Shown: piece by piece, positions 32,738 to 42,312 of the stretch
Layout of the letters: the number at the start of each line of letters is the position of its first letter
How positions within the stretch are numbered: the stretch's first letter is position 1
Origin: Piezodorus guildinii
Lineage: Eukaryota > Arthropoda > Insecta > Hemiptera > Pentatomidae
Reading direction: 5' to 3'
NCBI GenBank assembly: GCA_023052935.1
Contig: CM041293.1
Coordinates: forward strand, 153,077,474 to 153,141,473
Length of the DNA: 64,000 nt
Made by a program: the position numbers and the translations under genes
Notes under the pieces: model-generated
Database searches by the model: none
What the model saw: the letters and a program-made list of their open reading frames with translations, nothing else
What the model was told of the DNA's origin: nothing

Positions 32738-34388
32738 ACCTGTAGCATTGTGACTAACATAACAGCCTTCTCTGACCAAGATCACGGATTAAAACCTGCA
32801 AGTGGTCCTAGGATTTTTTTTTTTTTTTTTTTTTATGGGAGTAAAAAATCCTTAGTTATGCCGTCCTTCGGGGAGAACGTAAAAAGGTGCGAAGTCAGGA
32901 AGTCCGCAAAAAGGACTGTGTGTTTGTGTAGTAAAGTCTTCCTCGGAAACTGAAATTTAGTATTTAAGAAGGGTATATGCCTAAGATGGTTCAGCTACTT
33001 TTTCATCAAAACCAACGACCAGAAGAACCAATCTGTACCATGGATCTTACACCATTTTGCAATTTTTTTTCAAAAACGGCTAAAAAGATTATGGCTAAAC
33101 TCGCTCTATCTATGTAAAATTTAATGGGATTTAATATCGTGTAGGTTTTATTATGATTGAGAAAGTCTGAGAGGCTTAAAGTCTTATATACCTATTTTTA
33201 CATTTTTTTCTTCTACCATTAAAGTTGAAGGGATCACCTGTAGCATTGTGACTAACATAACAGCCTTCTCTGACCAAGATCACGGATTAAAACCTGCAAG
33301 TGGTCCTAGGATTTTTTTTTTTTTTTTTTTTATGGGAGTAAAAAATCCTTAGTTATGCCGTCCTTCGGGGAGAACGTAAAAAGGTGCGAAGTCAGGAAGT
33401 CCGCAAAAAGGACTGTGTGTTTGTGTAGTAAAGTCTTCCTCGGAAACTGAAATTTAGTATTTAAGAAGGGTATATGCCTAAGATGGTTCAGCTACTTTTT
33501 CATCAAAACCAACGACCAGAAGAACCAATCTGTACCATGGATCTTACACCATTTTGCAATTTTTTTTCAAAAACGGCTAAAAAGATTATGGCTAAACTCG
33601 CTCTATCTATGTAAAATTTAATGGGATTTAATATCGTGTAGGTTTTATTATGATTGAGAAAGTCTGAGAGGCTTAAAGTCTTATATACCTATTTTTACAT
33701 TTTTTTCTTCTACCATTAAAGTTGAAGGGATCACCTGTAGCATTGTGACTAACATAACAGCCTTCTCTGACCAAGATCACGGATTAAAACCTGCAAGTGG
33801 TCCTAGGATTTTTTTTTTTTTTTTTTTATGGGAGTAAAAAATCCTTAGTTATGCCGTCCTTCGGGGAGAACGTAAAAAGGTGCGAAGTCAGGAAGTCCGC
33901 AAAAAGGACTGTGTGTTTGTGTAGTAAAGTCTTCCTCGGAAACTGAAATTTAGTATTTAAGAAGGGTATATGCCTAAGATGGTTCAGCTACTTTTTCATC
34001 AAAACCAACGACCAGAAGAACCAATCTGTACCATGGATCTTACACCATTTTGCAATTTTTTTTCAAAAACGGCTAAAAAGATTATGGCTAAACTCGCTCT
34101 ATCTATGTAAAATTTAATGGGATTTAATATCGTGTAGGTTTTATTATGATTGAGAAAGTCTGAGAGGCTTAAAGTCTTATATACCTATTTTTACATTTTT
34201 TTCTTCTACCATTAAAGTTGAAGGGATCACCTGTAGCATTGTGACTAACATAACAGCCTTCTCTGACCAAGATCACGGATTAAAACCTGCAAGTGGTCCT
34301 AGGATTTTTTTTTTTTTTTTTTTATGGGAGTAAAAAATCCTTAGTTATGCCGTCCTTCGGGGAGAACGTAAAAAGGTGCGAAGTCAGG
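32401..34388. repeat. Four-unit tandem array of a 496-498 bp chimeric unit
   Basis: Units start at 32401, 32899, 33396 and 33892 (gaagtccgcaaaaagg). Each is about 335 bp of family H (minus) joined to about 160 bp of the SINE-1 head (plus). By eye the units are identical except for the T-run (21, 20, 19, 19 T's), which accounts for the 498/497/496/496 lengths, and one base in unit 1 (tttgtttag, others tttgtgtag). The array ends where SINE-1 continues with gtactcgttaagg. Confidence 0.95.
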
Positions 34389-34432
34389 TACTCGTTAAGG
34401 ATACCTATCCTAATTAAACCTGGATAGGCATT
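34381..34432 (+). mobile_element. SINE-1 body after the array
   Basis: gtcaggtactcgttaaggat and cctggataggca continue SINE-1 from the last array unit, then the element is cut off. Confidence 0.8.
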
Positions 34433-34542
34433 TATTTAACTACGAAATAAAAGAAAAAAGAGTAAAATATTTTAAAGGTGTTTTTTCCCGAATATACAGA
34501 GACGAATAGAAACTTATTACTGACTATTGTACTTAAAAATTT

Positions 34543-35315
34543 TATATCGCCTAACATGGAATTCTCATACTAGACTGAAACGACAGGAAACTGCTCGTAG
34601 ATACAGATTACTACAACACTTACTTGACAAACGCTCAAAACTTTCTACTTACTTCAAAAAACTCATTTATGTAACAATTATCAGGCCTATTTGGACCTAT
34701 GGCATTGAGCTATGGGGGTCTACTAAACCATCGAATTCCTCTCGCATCCAATCCTTGGAGTCCAAAATCCTTCGTAAAATCCTCAATGCTCCTTACTTTG
34801 TTACAAGTCCAATTTGGATCTGCTGCTCAACTTCGCTGAGTTGCTACAGTACACAGCATACCGCATCAATCCCGAAGACAATCCTAAAGAAGAAACAAGA
34901 TAGAGAGAGATTCCGCCAAATAGGAAATACATATATTTTACTAATTTTGAAATCGGTCATGGACATCTGAGAATCCCGACTAGCCTTATATATCATCCAT
35001 AAAGACCTAAATATCCTATTAGTTGAAGACTTGGCCCGTTACAGATATACCTCTTTTCATTCCAAACTCTCTGCCCACTCAAACCCGCTTATCCGTGACC
35101 TCTCCACTATATCTATTCCCGACAACCCACCGAGGCGCCTTAAAAGAAGATGGCCAAGAGACCTCCTTACATAAATTAGACATTGGAGTGCTACCAATGG
35201 GTAGTTTCCTCTCAGGACTACCATGTGTTCTGATCATATATAAAGCCTATTTAATTGTTGTATTTATTTAATACAGTTGTAAATTTCTTTAAATAAATAA
35301 ATAAAAAATTATATG
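34543..35315 (+). pseudogene. Jockey-type LINE, 5'-truncated, with an insert
   Basis: Coding part: LTWNSHTRLKRQETARRY, LIYVTIIRPIWTYGIELWG, SKILRKILNAPYFVT, then about 180 bp of foreign sequence (34805-34985), then HKDLNILLVEDLARYRY, and RRLKRRWPRDLL in shifted frames. The 3' UTR ends aatacagttgtaaatttc and (TAAA)n. It corresponds to the last 250 codons of ORF2 in the element at 60853. Confidence 0.85.
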
Positions 35316-35440
35316 GTTATATTCTATAATGTATAACATATGCTTCCAACGAAACTGAATCTTTAAACTTTATTCAACTACAACTTAATTAAATAGTTCT
35401 TAAATTGATTTTAACAACCCTGGTAAGTGAAAGCCACGTG
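35316..35440 (-). repeat. Family H fragment
   Basis: acatatgcttccaacgaaactg to ctggtaagtgaaagccacg is the H start region in reverse. Confidence 0.65.
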
Positions 35441-36024
35441 TTGCTATATATATATATATATTTTATTTATTATAATTCAGGGATAATTAAATTAATTTAA
35501 AATTATGCAAATACAGATTAGAGATACCACAACCCACAAAAGGCAAATTATTCTGCCACTGTTAGGTTTAGCACAAGGAACCCGGGAAATGGTAGACTAC
35601 TGCACTATATGGTAGACACTGCCTTTCTCTCAGACCGATTCAATGGAAAATCCTGTTTTGAATAATGTATGGACAATTCCTTTAGTTGAGTTTAATTTAA
35701 ATCAGTATTATAAAAATCCCCTTTTTAAATATACTATAAAATTAATTTATATTCTATTTAAAAGAGAAAAAAAAATTGGATATTTTTTAATTATCTTACT
35801 GCTTGAGAAAAATAATTTATATTTTACTGGTGTGACAGGTGGCCCTATTTCCTGTGGTGCTCGGCTGTGACAACTTCACCTCCTGCCGTGAGTTGGTCCT
35901 CATGTGGAAATTTGCTCAGGCCTCGTCACCTGCGGGTCATACCATATTTAATATTTATTTTTATTATACAGACACACACAACAAATTATTATACAATAAG
36001 TCAATCTCAAGATACTGCTTTTTT
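35441..36024. other. Unassigned sequence
   Basis: Starts with a short TA tract; 35840-35940 is GC-richer (cctgtggtgctcggctg) but not recognisable. Confidence 0.4.
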
Positions 36025-36054
36025 ACTTTCACTTACCTAGGTATGAAGTATATA

Positions 36055-37634
36055 CACTGCCGGACAAAATTAAAGGATCACTTACAAATATTTATATTAT
36101 TATTACATAAGAGATAAAAATAGGAATTCATTTGTCCCAGACTAGACTTTGTGTTGTATCTTATCAAGGTAATCTTCTATCTATTTATATTCCAACCCGT
36201 TTATGGAGAAAAGAGTCAGTTAATCCTCATCTTTTCTTTCTTCCTATCAGTAAATGGTTAATTGTTAGCAAAGATTCATCTTATTGAAGATTTTCCAACA
36301 TTTAAGATACTTTAGTTTTTACTTGTGAGTTTAGTAAGAACGTTGTGATGGCCAACAGAAGAGCATTGACCGAAGAGGAAACAATTCGTGCTGTTGCTTC
36401 TAGTGAAGAAGGGTTTTCTCAAAATTATATTGCGCAACGGCTCCAGCGGTCACAATCCGTAGTGCTTAATAGGCACCGTCAAACTGGAGGGCATACCTAT
36501 ACAAGAAGAGTCGGACAAGGCCGTCCGAGGTCAACTTCCCACCGTGACGAGAGATTTTTGCAACTGCATGCTCTTCGGGGTCGCCGATCAACTGGTAACA
36601 GTCTGCGTGGTCTCCTTCAGAGGTTCAGGAATGTGCAAATTTCAGAGTGAACCGTAAGAAGACCACTCAACGATTATGGATTGACCTCCCATCCTTCAGC
36701 TACTGGACCTCTTCTCTCCAGGGAACACCGGGTTGAGCGCTTGAGGTTTGCTCGGGAGCACCTAAACTGGACTCAGGAAGATTGGAGCCTCGTATTATTC
36801 AGCGATGAGTCAAGATTCTGTCTCCGATCTCCAGATGGAGGGGGAAAGGTATGGAGAAGGCGGGGAGAGAGGTATGCTCCATGCACTTTTTCTCCAAGGG
36901 TTGCGTTTGGTGGTGGGTCAGTGATGGTGTTGGGGGGGAGGAGCATAAATTTAAACTCCCGTACAGAGTTGGTTCTTGTGAACCGTGGCTCTATAACTGC
37001 TGACAGGTACGTTAGGGAGGTACTTGAGCCACATGTAACACCTTTCGCCAGAAATATCGCAGGTAACTTTATTTTTATGCACGATAATGCCCGACCTCAC
37101 GTTGTTCGATCAGCGCAAAATTTCCTCTGACAAGAAGAAATTGACGTTATGGTTTGGCCTCCCAGAAGTCCAGATATGAAGCTAATAGAGCTTGTATGGG
37201 ACATGCTTGGAAGACGTGTCCGCGCCCGAGACCCACACAATTTGGCAGATTTAAGAGAAATGTTAGTGGAAGAGTGGAACAACATCCCAGAACAACATGT
37301 AAGAGCCCTGGTCGCTGGAATGGGCAGGAGAATGGAAGCAATTATCAGAGCTAGAGGTGGGAATACCAATCGTTGATCGTTTTCCTCGAATTCTTCATTT
37401 TTATTCAGTTTTGTTATTTCATTCCATTTCAAAGATTTACTTTTTCATTTAGAGACTGTAGGACATTTTTATTTTTTTTATTTGTTTTCCTATTAAAAAT
37501 TTCTAGAAAAGAATTTTTTATTACTCTTATAATAAAGTGTGACTTCCAAAGAAAAAAGAATATTTTCAAAAATAACCTATACAGTTCAGTAATTTCAAAA
37601 TATTGAAGTGATCCTTTAATTTGTTCCGGCAGTG
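36055..37634 (+). mobile_element. Tc1-family DNA transposon, complete ends
   Basis: 1580 bp between TA duplicates (36053-36054 and 37635-37636). Inverted ends CACTGCCGGACAAAATTAAA and, inverted, CACTGCCGGAACAAATTAAA, continuing GGATCACTT on both sides, with one mismatch in about 29 bp. Confidence 0.95.
36345..37376 (+). pseudogene. Tc1 transposase with two TGA stops
   Basis: A single frame of about 343 codons interrupted only by TGA at 36648-36650 (after VQISE) and at 37128-37130 (after SAQNFL); no frameshift needed. N-terminal HTH (LTEEETIRAVASSEEGFSQ, IAQRLQRSQSVV), GRPR hook (GQGRPRS), catalytic D in VLFSDESRF, D in FMHDNARPH, E in SPDMKLIELVWD. 34 residues separate the last two (DD34E, counting the stop), which defines Tc1. 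One GGIS block reads VLGGRSIN. The start at 36345 or the ATG three bases later are both possible. Confidence 0.9.
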
Positions 37635-37649
37635 TAGTAAGAGAAAAAG

Positions 37650-38225
37650 ATCCCGAAACGTCGAATGTGTGAGTTAATAAAAAATTAAGTTTTTTTTTTG
37701 GAAGAAATTAATCAGCCCAATTATCTAGCTTAAATATTATGCGAGATCTTCCGTTCTTGGAATATATATTGATGTAATGTATTTATATATGCTTTGTTTA
37801 TTGATTTATTTATTTAACGTCACTTTATGCTACTATGGCTAATCGGACGATGCTACAGTGGGAGTCCTAAATTTTGCCTATCCAGATTTTATTAGGATAG
37901 GGATCTTTAACGAGTACCTGACATCGCACAGGCTCGGGATCATCTTTTAACGTCCCCTCCGAAGGACGGCGTAACTAAGGATTTTTTACTCCCATTAAAA
38001 AATCCTAGGACCACCTGCGGGTTTGAACCCGTGACCTTTGGCATGGGAGGCTGTTACGCTAGCCACCCAGCTACAAGTGATCCCTATTTATATATGCGTA
38101 ATGGCGGCTATCTTATGAAGCAGTAGTCCTGAAGATGGGAGAAGACCCCGAAACGTCGAATGTGCGATTTAATAAAAAATTAAGTTTTTTTGGAAGAAAT
38201 TTATCACTCCAATTATCTACCTTGA
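37650..38225 (+). mobile_element. Family P element with direct repeats, split by SINE-1
   Basis: Two direct copies of about 85 bp (37650-37735 and 38139-38222) read CCCCGAAACGTCGAATGTG (first copy tcccgaaacg), aataaaaaattaag, a T-run, ggaagaaat and ccaattatct. The second is preceded by CTGAAGA (38129-38135) and GGGAGAAGACCCC, which can pair as a small hairpin. Without the SINE the element is about 270 bp. It interrupts family H. Confidence 0.65.
37793..38084 (-). mobile_element. SINE-1, full length
   Basis: Reverse copy: the 3' end (tatttaacgtcac) is at the left and the tRNA head at the right, with B-box (gggtttgaacccg, about 38019-38031) and A-box (gctagccacccagcta, about 38058-38073). 13-bp target duplication TATTTATATATGC (37780-37792 and 38085-38097). 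Confidence 0.93.
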
Positions 38226-38534
38226 ATAAGGAAAAGTATTGTGATTGTGAAAATTTTCGAATTCAAGTAATTAAAATAAAATAAATTACACGTTTTAAAG
38301 TCCTCTGAGTTCAAATAACCATCTCCAGCAAAATGTTATGTGTCTGTGTGTGTGTAGTAAATCGTACAAAACTTAAATTTCACATTTAACATCCGAGATG
38401 TAACAGCAACTTTTTAAACAAAATCGGCCAACCAGAGAAGACACTTCATACCATGCATTTTGTACCTTTTTATGATTTTCTAAAAAAAATTAATGTAAAA
38501 TTTGATGGATTTTAATATCTTATCCTTTTAATTG

Positions 38535-38849
38535 GGAGCGGCGTGGTCTAGTGGATAGAGCACTAGTCTGCTGTGGCCCGAGTCCTGGGTTCGAATCCCG
38601 GCTGTGACAGAAATATTATTTATTCTGTTAATTCAGTCGGGGGGTGACCCTAGGGTATGGAGACCCTCCTGGGGCAGACCCAGCCTCTATAAAGTGGGTA
38701 CCCAAATTAATTGGGAAAAAACCTGGCGGCTTAGCGTGATTAAGGCCTAATCACCTCATTGCTCTGCCGTTGGCCTAGAAACAGTACAAATCTTTATATG
38801 TACTGAGCCCAAGACCCTTTATGGGTTGTAGTGGTACAGGTTTGTTTTT
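38535..38849 (+). mobile_element. SINE-3, full length
   Basis: Head GGGAGCGGCGTGG; A-box TGGTCTAGTGG and B-box GGTTCGAATCC (about 38589-38599). The body has gaccctagggtatggagacc and ctcattgctctgccg; the 3' end is tatgggttgtagtggtacagg and T-rich. 14-bp target duplication TATCCTTTTAATTG (38521-38534 and 38850-38863), inserted in family H. Confidence 0.93.
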
Positions 38850-39662
38850 TATCCTTTTAATTGTTATTGAAATAGTCTTACTGGGTTTAAATGCTGATTT
38901 TTAAATTTTCTTTTCCTAAAGTATCATTAATTTTGTTTATTTAAAAAAATACAATGAGGTCGAGGTAGAAGAAAAGATTGACAAATCTCTGCGAGTGGTA
39001 TGGTATGACCACCACCAAGGTGTGCTGCCAATAAAGTCAAACAGCTTTGATGATCGCCAACACCCGAAACGGATATAGTGTAAGAAGAAGGAGAAGTAGA
39101 CATATCCTAACTTTAAATTAAATCAAATAGTTGTATCAGCAACCATGAGTAAAGTTTAACCTTAAATTTAATTAAGAATTAAATTTGAAAAAATTATATT
39201 GGTTTTTCGTTTACTTCTTATTTTTTATCAAATCCTAAAGTACTCATAAAATGCTTATGTTTGAAGTAATGAATCGGGCGAATGACTCGCACACTTTTTC
39301 TGACAATATGGACTCTTTTATCGAAATTGCCTATGACCATTTTGCATAAATATTGCTGAATTTCGTTGATGCAGCATTGACCTTAATAGCATTAAAGTGA
39401 TATGATAAATCTTTTGGAATGTACAAAATTAGATCTGCTTAAGAAGAAGACAATTTAAAATATCGACATTAAAACCTATATGATATTAAAGCCCATTAAA
39501 TATTAAATCGATATTAGGAGTTTAATAAAAATCATTAGGGTCGTTTTGTCGAAGGTGCAAAATGCATGGTATAAAGTTGCTCTTCTTGTTAGTCGATTTT
39601 GAAGAAAAAGTTGCTGTAACTTGGGCGTATAGTTGTCTTAAATGTGAAATTTAAGACTGAGT

Positions 39663-40794
39663 ATACGGAGACAGATTCTAGACTTAGCATATTACGTTAA
39701 AGTTCTATCTCGACCAAATCACCCATTAAATAATTTGTTCGGCCAGTCAGAAATGAACCAACAAATTAACCAATTGAAACTTTCACTACCAGAAAGATGC
39801 TCTGTACACAGATCCAAACTTGACCTTCATTCCTTACCGACGCCTCTGGTCTTTCGACTATTGCAATCAGAACCGTGGCTACATTCAATACCTAAAACAC
39901 AAGATATAATCAGCCAATTAGAACAGAAATTGCAATTTGTGCAATTTCAGCGGAAACATAGCGGGTGGACCTATATTTATACGGATGGATCCAAAACAAC
40001 AGATGGAGTGGGCTCCGCTGTAATCTCGGAGGGCGTAAAAAATGTATTCGTTACCACCTTTTTGTTCATCATATCACGCTGAGTTGCTTGCAATAAATCG
40101 CGCGGTGCATGATTACATTAGCTGCACAGGGAACGCATTTATCTGCACAGATTCCAAGTCGGCTCATAAGGCTTTAACAAATACATTTTCTGTGGACCCA
40201 CTTGTGGTAGATACATTAACACAATTAAAGGCATTGGAGAGGGTTGGTAGTAGAATAGAATTTATATGGTTACCTGGTCACTGTGGCATAAAAGGAAACG
40301 AGCTAGCTGATACCAAAGCGAAATTAGCTGTAACAGAAGGTTTGTTTGTTCCGGGTGCGTCAACGCGGGAAGTAATCGCCCTCATAAAAGAAAAGGCCAC
40401 AGAACATTGGCAAAAAGTATGGTTTTTTTATGAGGGAGAATAAACTTAAGAGTAGTCGAGCCTTCAGTGACAAAGTAGACCTACGGCTGTGCAGGAAGGA
40501 GGAAGTGGTATTGGCTCGACTGAGGATTGGCCACACAGGGCTGACCCACGGCTACCTGATGGCGAGGGGATCACCGCCTCGATGCACCTCCTGTGGGGTT
40601 TTCCTCACAGTACCACATATACTGTTGGATTGCTTTTCCTTTGAAGCCGAGCTAAGAGGGATTGGTATGGAGAATGATATTGGGACAATATTACAAAATA
40701 CCAAGGAGTCAGCCTATAAACTGATGAATTATCTAAAAGACACATCAATATTTTCCAAAATTAAAAAAAAAAAAAAAGTTCTTGTTTTTTATTT

Positions 40795-40798
<4 letters not shown>
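39663..40798 (+). pseudogene. ORF2 C-terminal part: RNase H and CCHC-like region
   Basis: Three overlapping frames. Frame 1 (39735-40082) has the RT-RNase H linker and YTDGSKTTDGVGSAV. Frame 2 (40042-40443) has YHAELLAINRA, CTDSKSAHKAL and WLPGHCGIKGNELAD, so the catalytic D, E, D and the following H/D are all present. Frame 3 (40430-40798) has VVLARLRIGHTGLTHGYL and CTSCGVFLTVPHILLDC, the Cys/His motif that ends ORF2 of I and R1-like LINEs. Two single-base shifts (about 40060 and 40430) break it; the sister at 56230 reads through the second. RT is absent. Confidence 0.88.

Positions 40799-40802
<4 letters not shown>

Positions 40803-40858
<56 letters not shown>
40803..40858. repeat. (TA)n microsatellite in the LINE 3' UTR
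   Basis: About 56 bases of pure TA, following an A-run, at the same place as in the sister element (56721-56756). Confidence 0.95.
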
Positions 40859-40862
<4 letters not shown>

Positions 40863-41534
40863 ATTTTTTTTTTATTCTTTTCTTATATGGAGCTATCTTA
40901 TATAATTGCTTGCATTTATGTATTTTTTAGTGTATTATGTATTTTATTTTATTATGTATTATGTTTTTTTTTTGTTTTTTTATTTTTTATTTTATTTTAT
41001 TTTTTTTATTCTTTTCTTATATGTAGCTATCTTATATAATTGTTTGTATTTATGTATTTTTTAGTGTATTATGTATTTGATTTTATTATGTATTATGTAT
41101 TTTGTGATTAGTATATTTGTATGTATTATTTTCGTATTGTATGTATTATTTCGTATATTATGTATAATGTTTGTATTGTATCTTATTATTTATCATGTAT
41201 GTATTATTATTAGTATATATGTATGTATTATTACTTTTATTATATTGTATCTGTATTATTAGTTTAGGGCTAAAATAACCTCTATGGTTGAAAAGCCTTT
41301 ATGTTACAAATAAATAAATAAATAAATGTGAAATTTAAGTTTTGTATAATTTGCTACTCACACACAGACACATGTCTTTTTGCGGGACTTGGTCATTTCA
41401 ACTCAGAGTAGTCTAAAACGTGTAATTTCGATGAAATCTGGAATTCGTAAATTTTTACGATCGCAATACTGTCCCATACTATATATGTCATATCTAGGTA
41501 AGTGAAAGTAAAAAAAGCAGTATCTTGAGATTTA

Positions 41535-41755
41535 CATAAATAATTTTTTGTGTGTGTCTGTATAATGAAAATAAATGAAATCTCATTTTCGTTTTTTCGC
41601 TAAACTTACCACACACATACCTTTTTTCGTTACTTGGCTATTTGGACTCAGGGCACCTAAAACAGTGTATTACCGTCGAAAACTGGAATTCGAAAATTTC
41701 ACGATCCCAATACTTTCTCCTACTATATATTTCTTATATAGGTAGGTGAACGTAA
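41535..41755 (+). repeat. Family H 3' fragment
   Basis: cacacacataccttttttcg, tatttggactcagggcacc, aaactggaattcgaaaatttc, ending tatttcttatataggtaggtgaacg. Adjoins the end of the preceding H copy directly, in the same orientation. Confidence 0.8.
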
Positions 41756-42312
41756 AAATTCATGCACATTTGTCGAGCTGGAAGAGTGTGACCACAAACA
41801 TCCGTGATTCGAGATTTTTATTTATTAGATTAAGTAATTAAGAAGAATTATTGAGGCAATAAAATAATAAAAGGGTCCTCTACAGAATTTTTCGGAGCAA
41901 TATAATAAAAGCGACTCGAAATAGATAAAGCGGTTGAAGATTTAGCCCCGAACTAAACCCGAGGTGAAAGAGGATTATATTCTGGATGTTGCTGACGGGT
42001 CGAGCCTTTGATGTACGAATCGCAATTAGTGATCGTTTTACTTGGATTCGGCCGAAACTGTCCCAGGTAGGCTCAACGGCTTTGTCCATTGGATGGTGTT
42101 TCATTTTTTTTTTTTAACCTAGTTTTTTTAGGCCATGTTTTAACACGCTTTTTATTATTATTTTTTTTTTTTTTTAGAATTTAATATTGAAATGGAATTG
42201 GAAAATCTTTATTCTTGGACCTAGCCAAATCGGAACAAAAACTAATGAACGAATAAGTGCTTATGATCTGTTACATTATTAATTTCACTTATTTACACAT
42301 TGAATTTATTAT
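41756..42312. other. Unassigned sequence
   Basis: Contains a 74-codon minus frame (41880-42104) with no recognisable similarity and a T-rich tract. Confidence 0.4.

Larger units (their letters stand above)
36025..38945 (-). repeat. Family H copy with four nested insertions
   Basis: The H palindrome is visible as actttcacttacctagg...gtatgaagtata (36028-36054) and, after the Tc1 element, gtaagagaaaa (37637-37647). H resumes at 38230 (gaaaagtattgtgattgtg), carries ttacacgttttaaagtcc, a TG/CA microsatellite, and continues after SINE-3 to about 38945. Inserted in it: Tc1, family P (itself holding SINE-1) and SINE-3. Confidence 0.8.
39656..41323 (+). mobile_element. I-type LINE, 5'-truncated, with target duplication
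   Basis: Flanked by the 16-bp duplicate AAATGTGAAATTTAAG (39640-39655 and 41324-41339). Holds the RNase H and C-terminal part of ORF2, then A-run, TA microsatellite, AT-rich 3' UTR, and a (TAAA)n end. A second copy is at 56229. Confidence 0.92.
39395..41510 (+). repeat. Family H copy split by an I-type LINE
   Basis: 39395-39655 covers H from about gtacaaaattag to gtcttaaatgtgaaatttaag; H resumes at 41324 and runs through acacacagacacatg, tttttgcgggacttgg to the end ctatatatgtcatatctaggtaagtgaaagt. Confidence 0.85.

Noticed and set aside
32817..34323. CRISPR-like regular spacing of repeats
   Set aside because: The period is about 497 bp with no spacer/repeat alternation and the host is eukaryotic; it is a tandem array of a transposon chimera.
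36648..36650. Selenocysteine or programmed readthrough at Tc1 TGA codons
   Set aside because: No supporting element seen; CpG decay of CGA explains both stops more simply.
40782..41262. Tyr/Ile/Phe-rich open frames after the I-type LINE
   Set aside because: They translate the TA microsatellite and AT-rich 3' UTR; the sister copy shows the same artefact.
41880..42104. 74-codon minus frame of better than average composition
   Set aside because: No similarity, no splice signals, hydrophobic AT-rich end; not supported.
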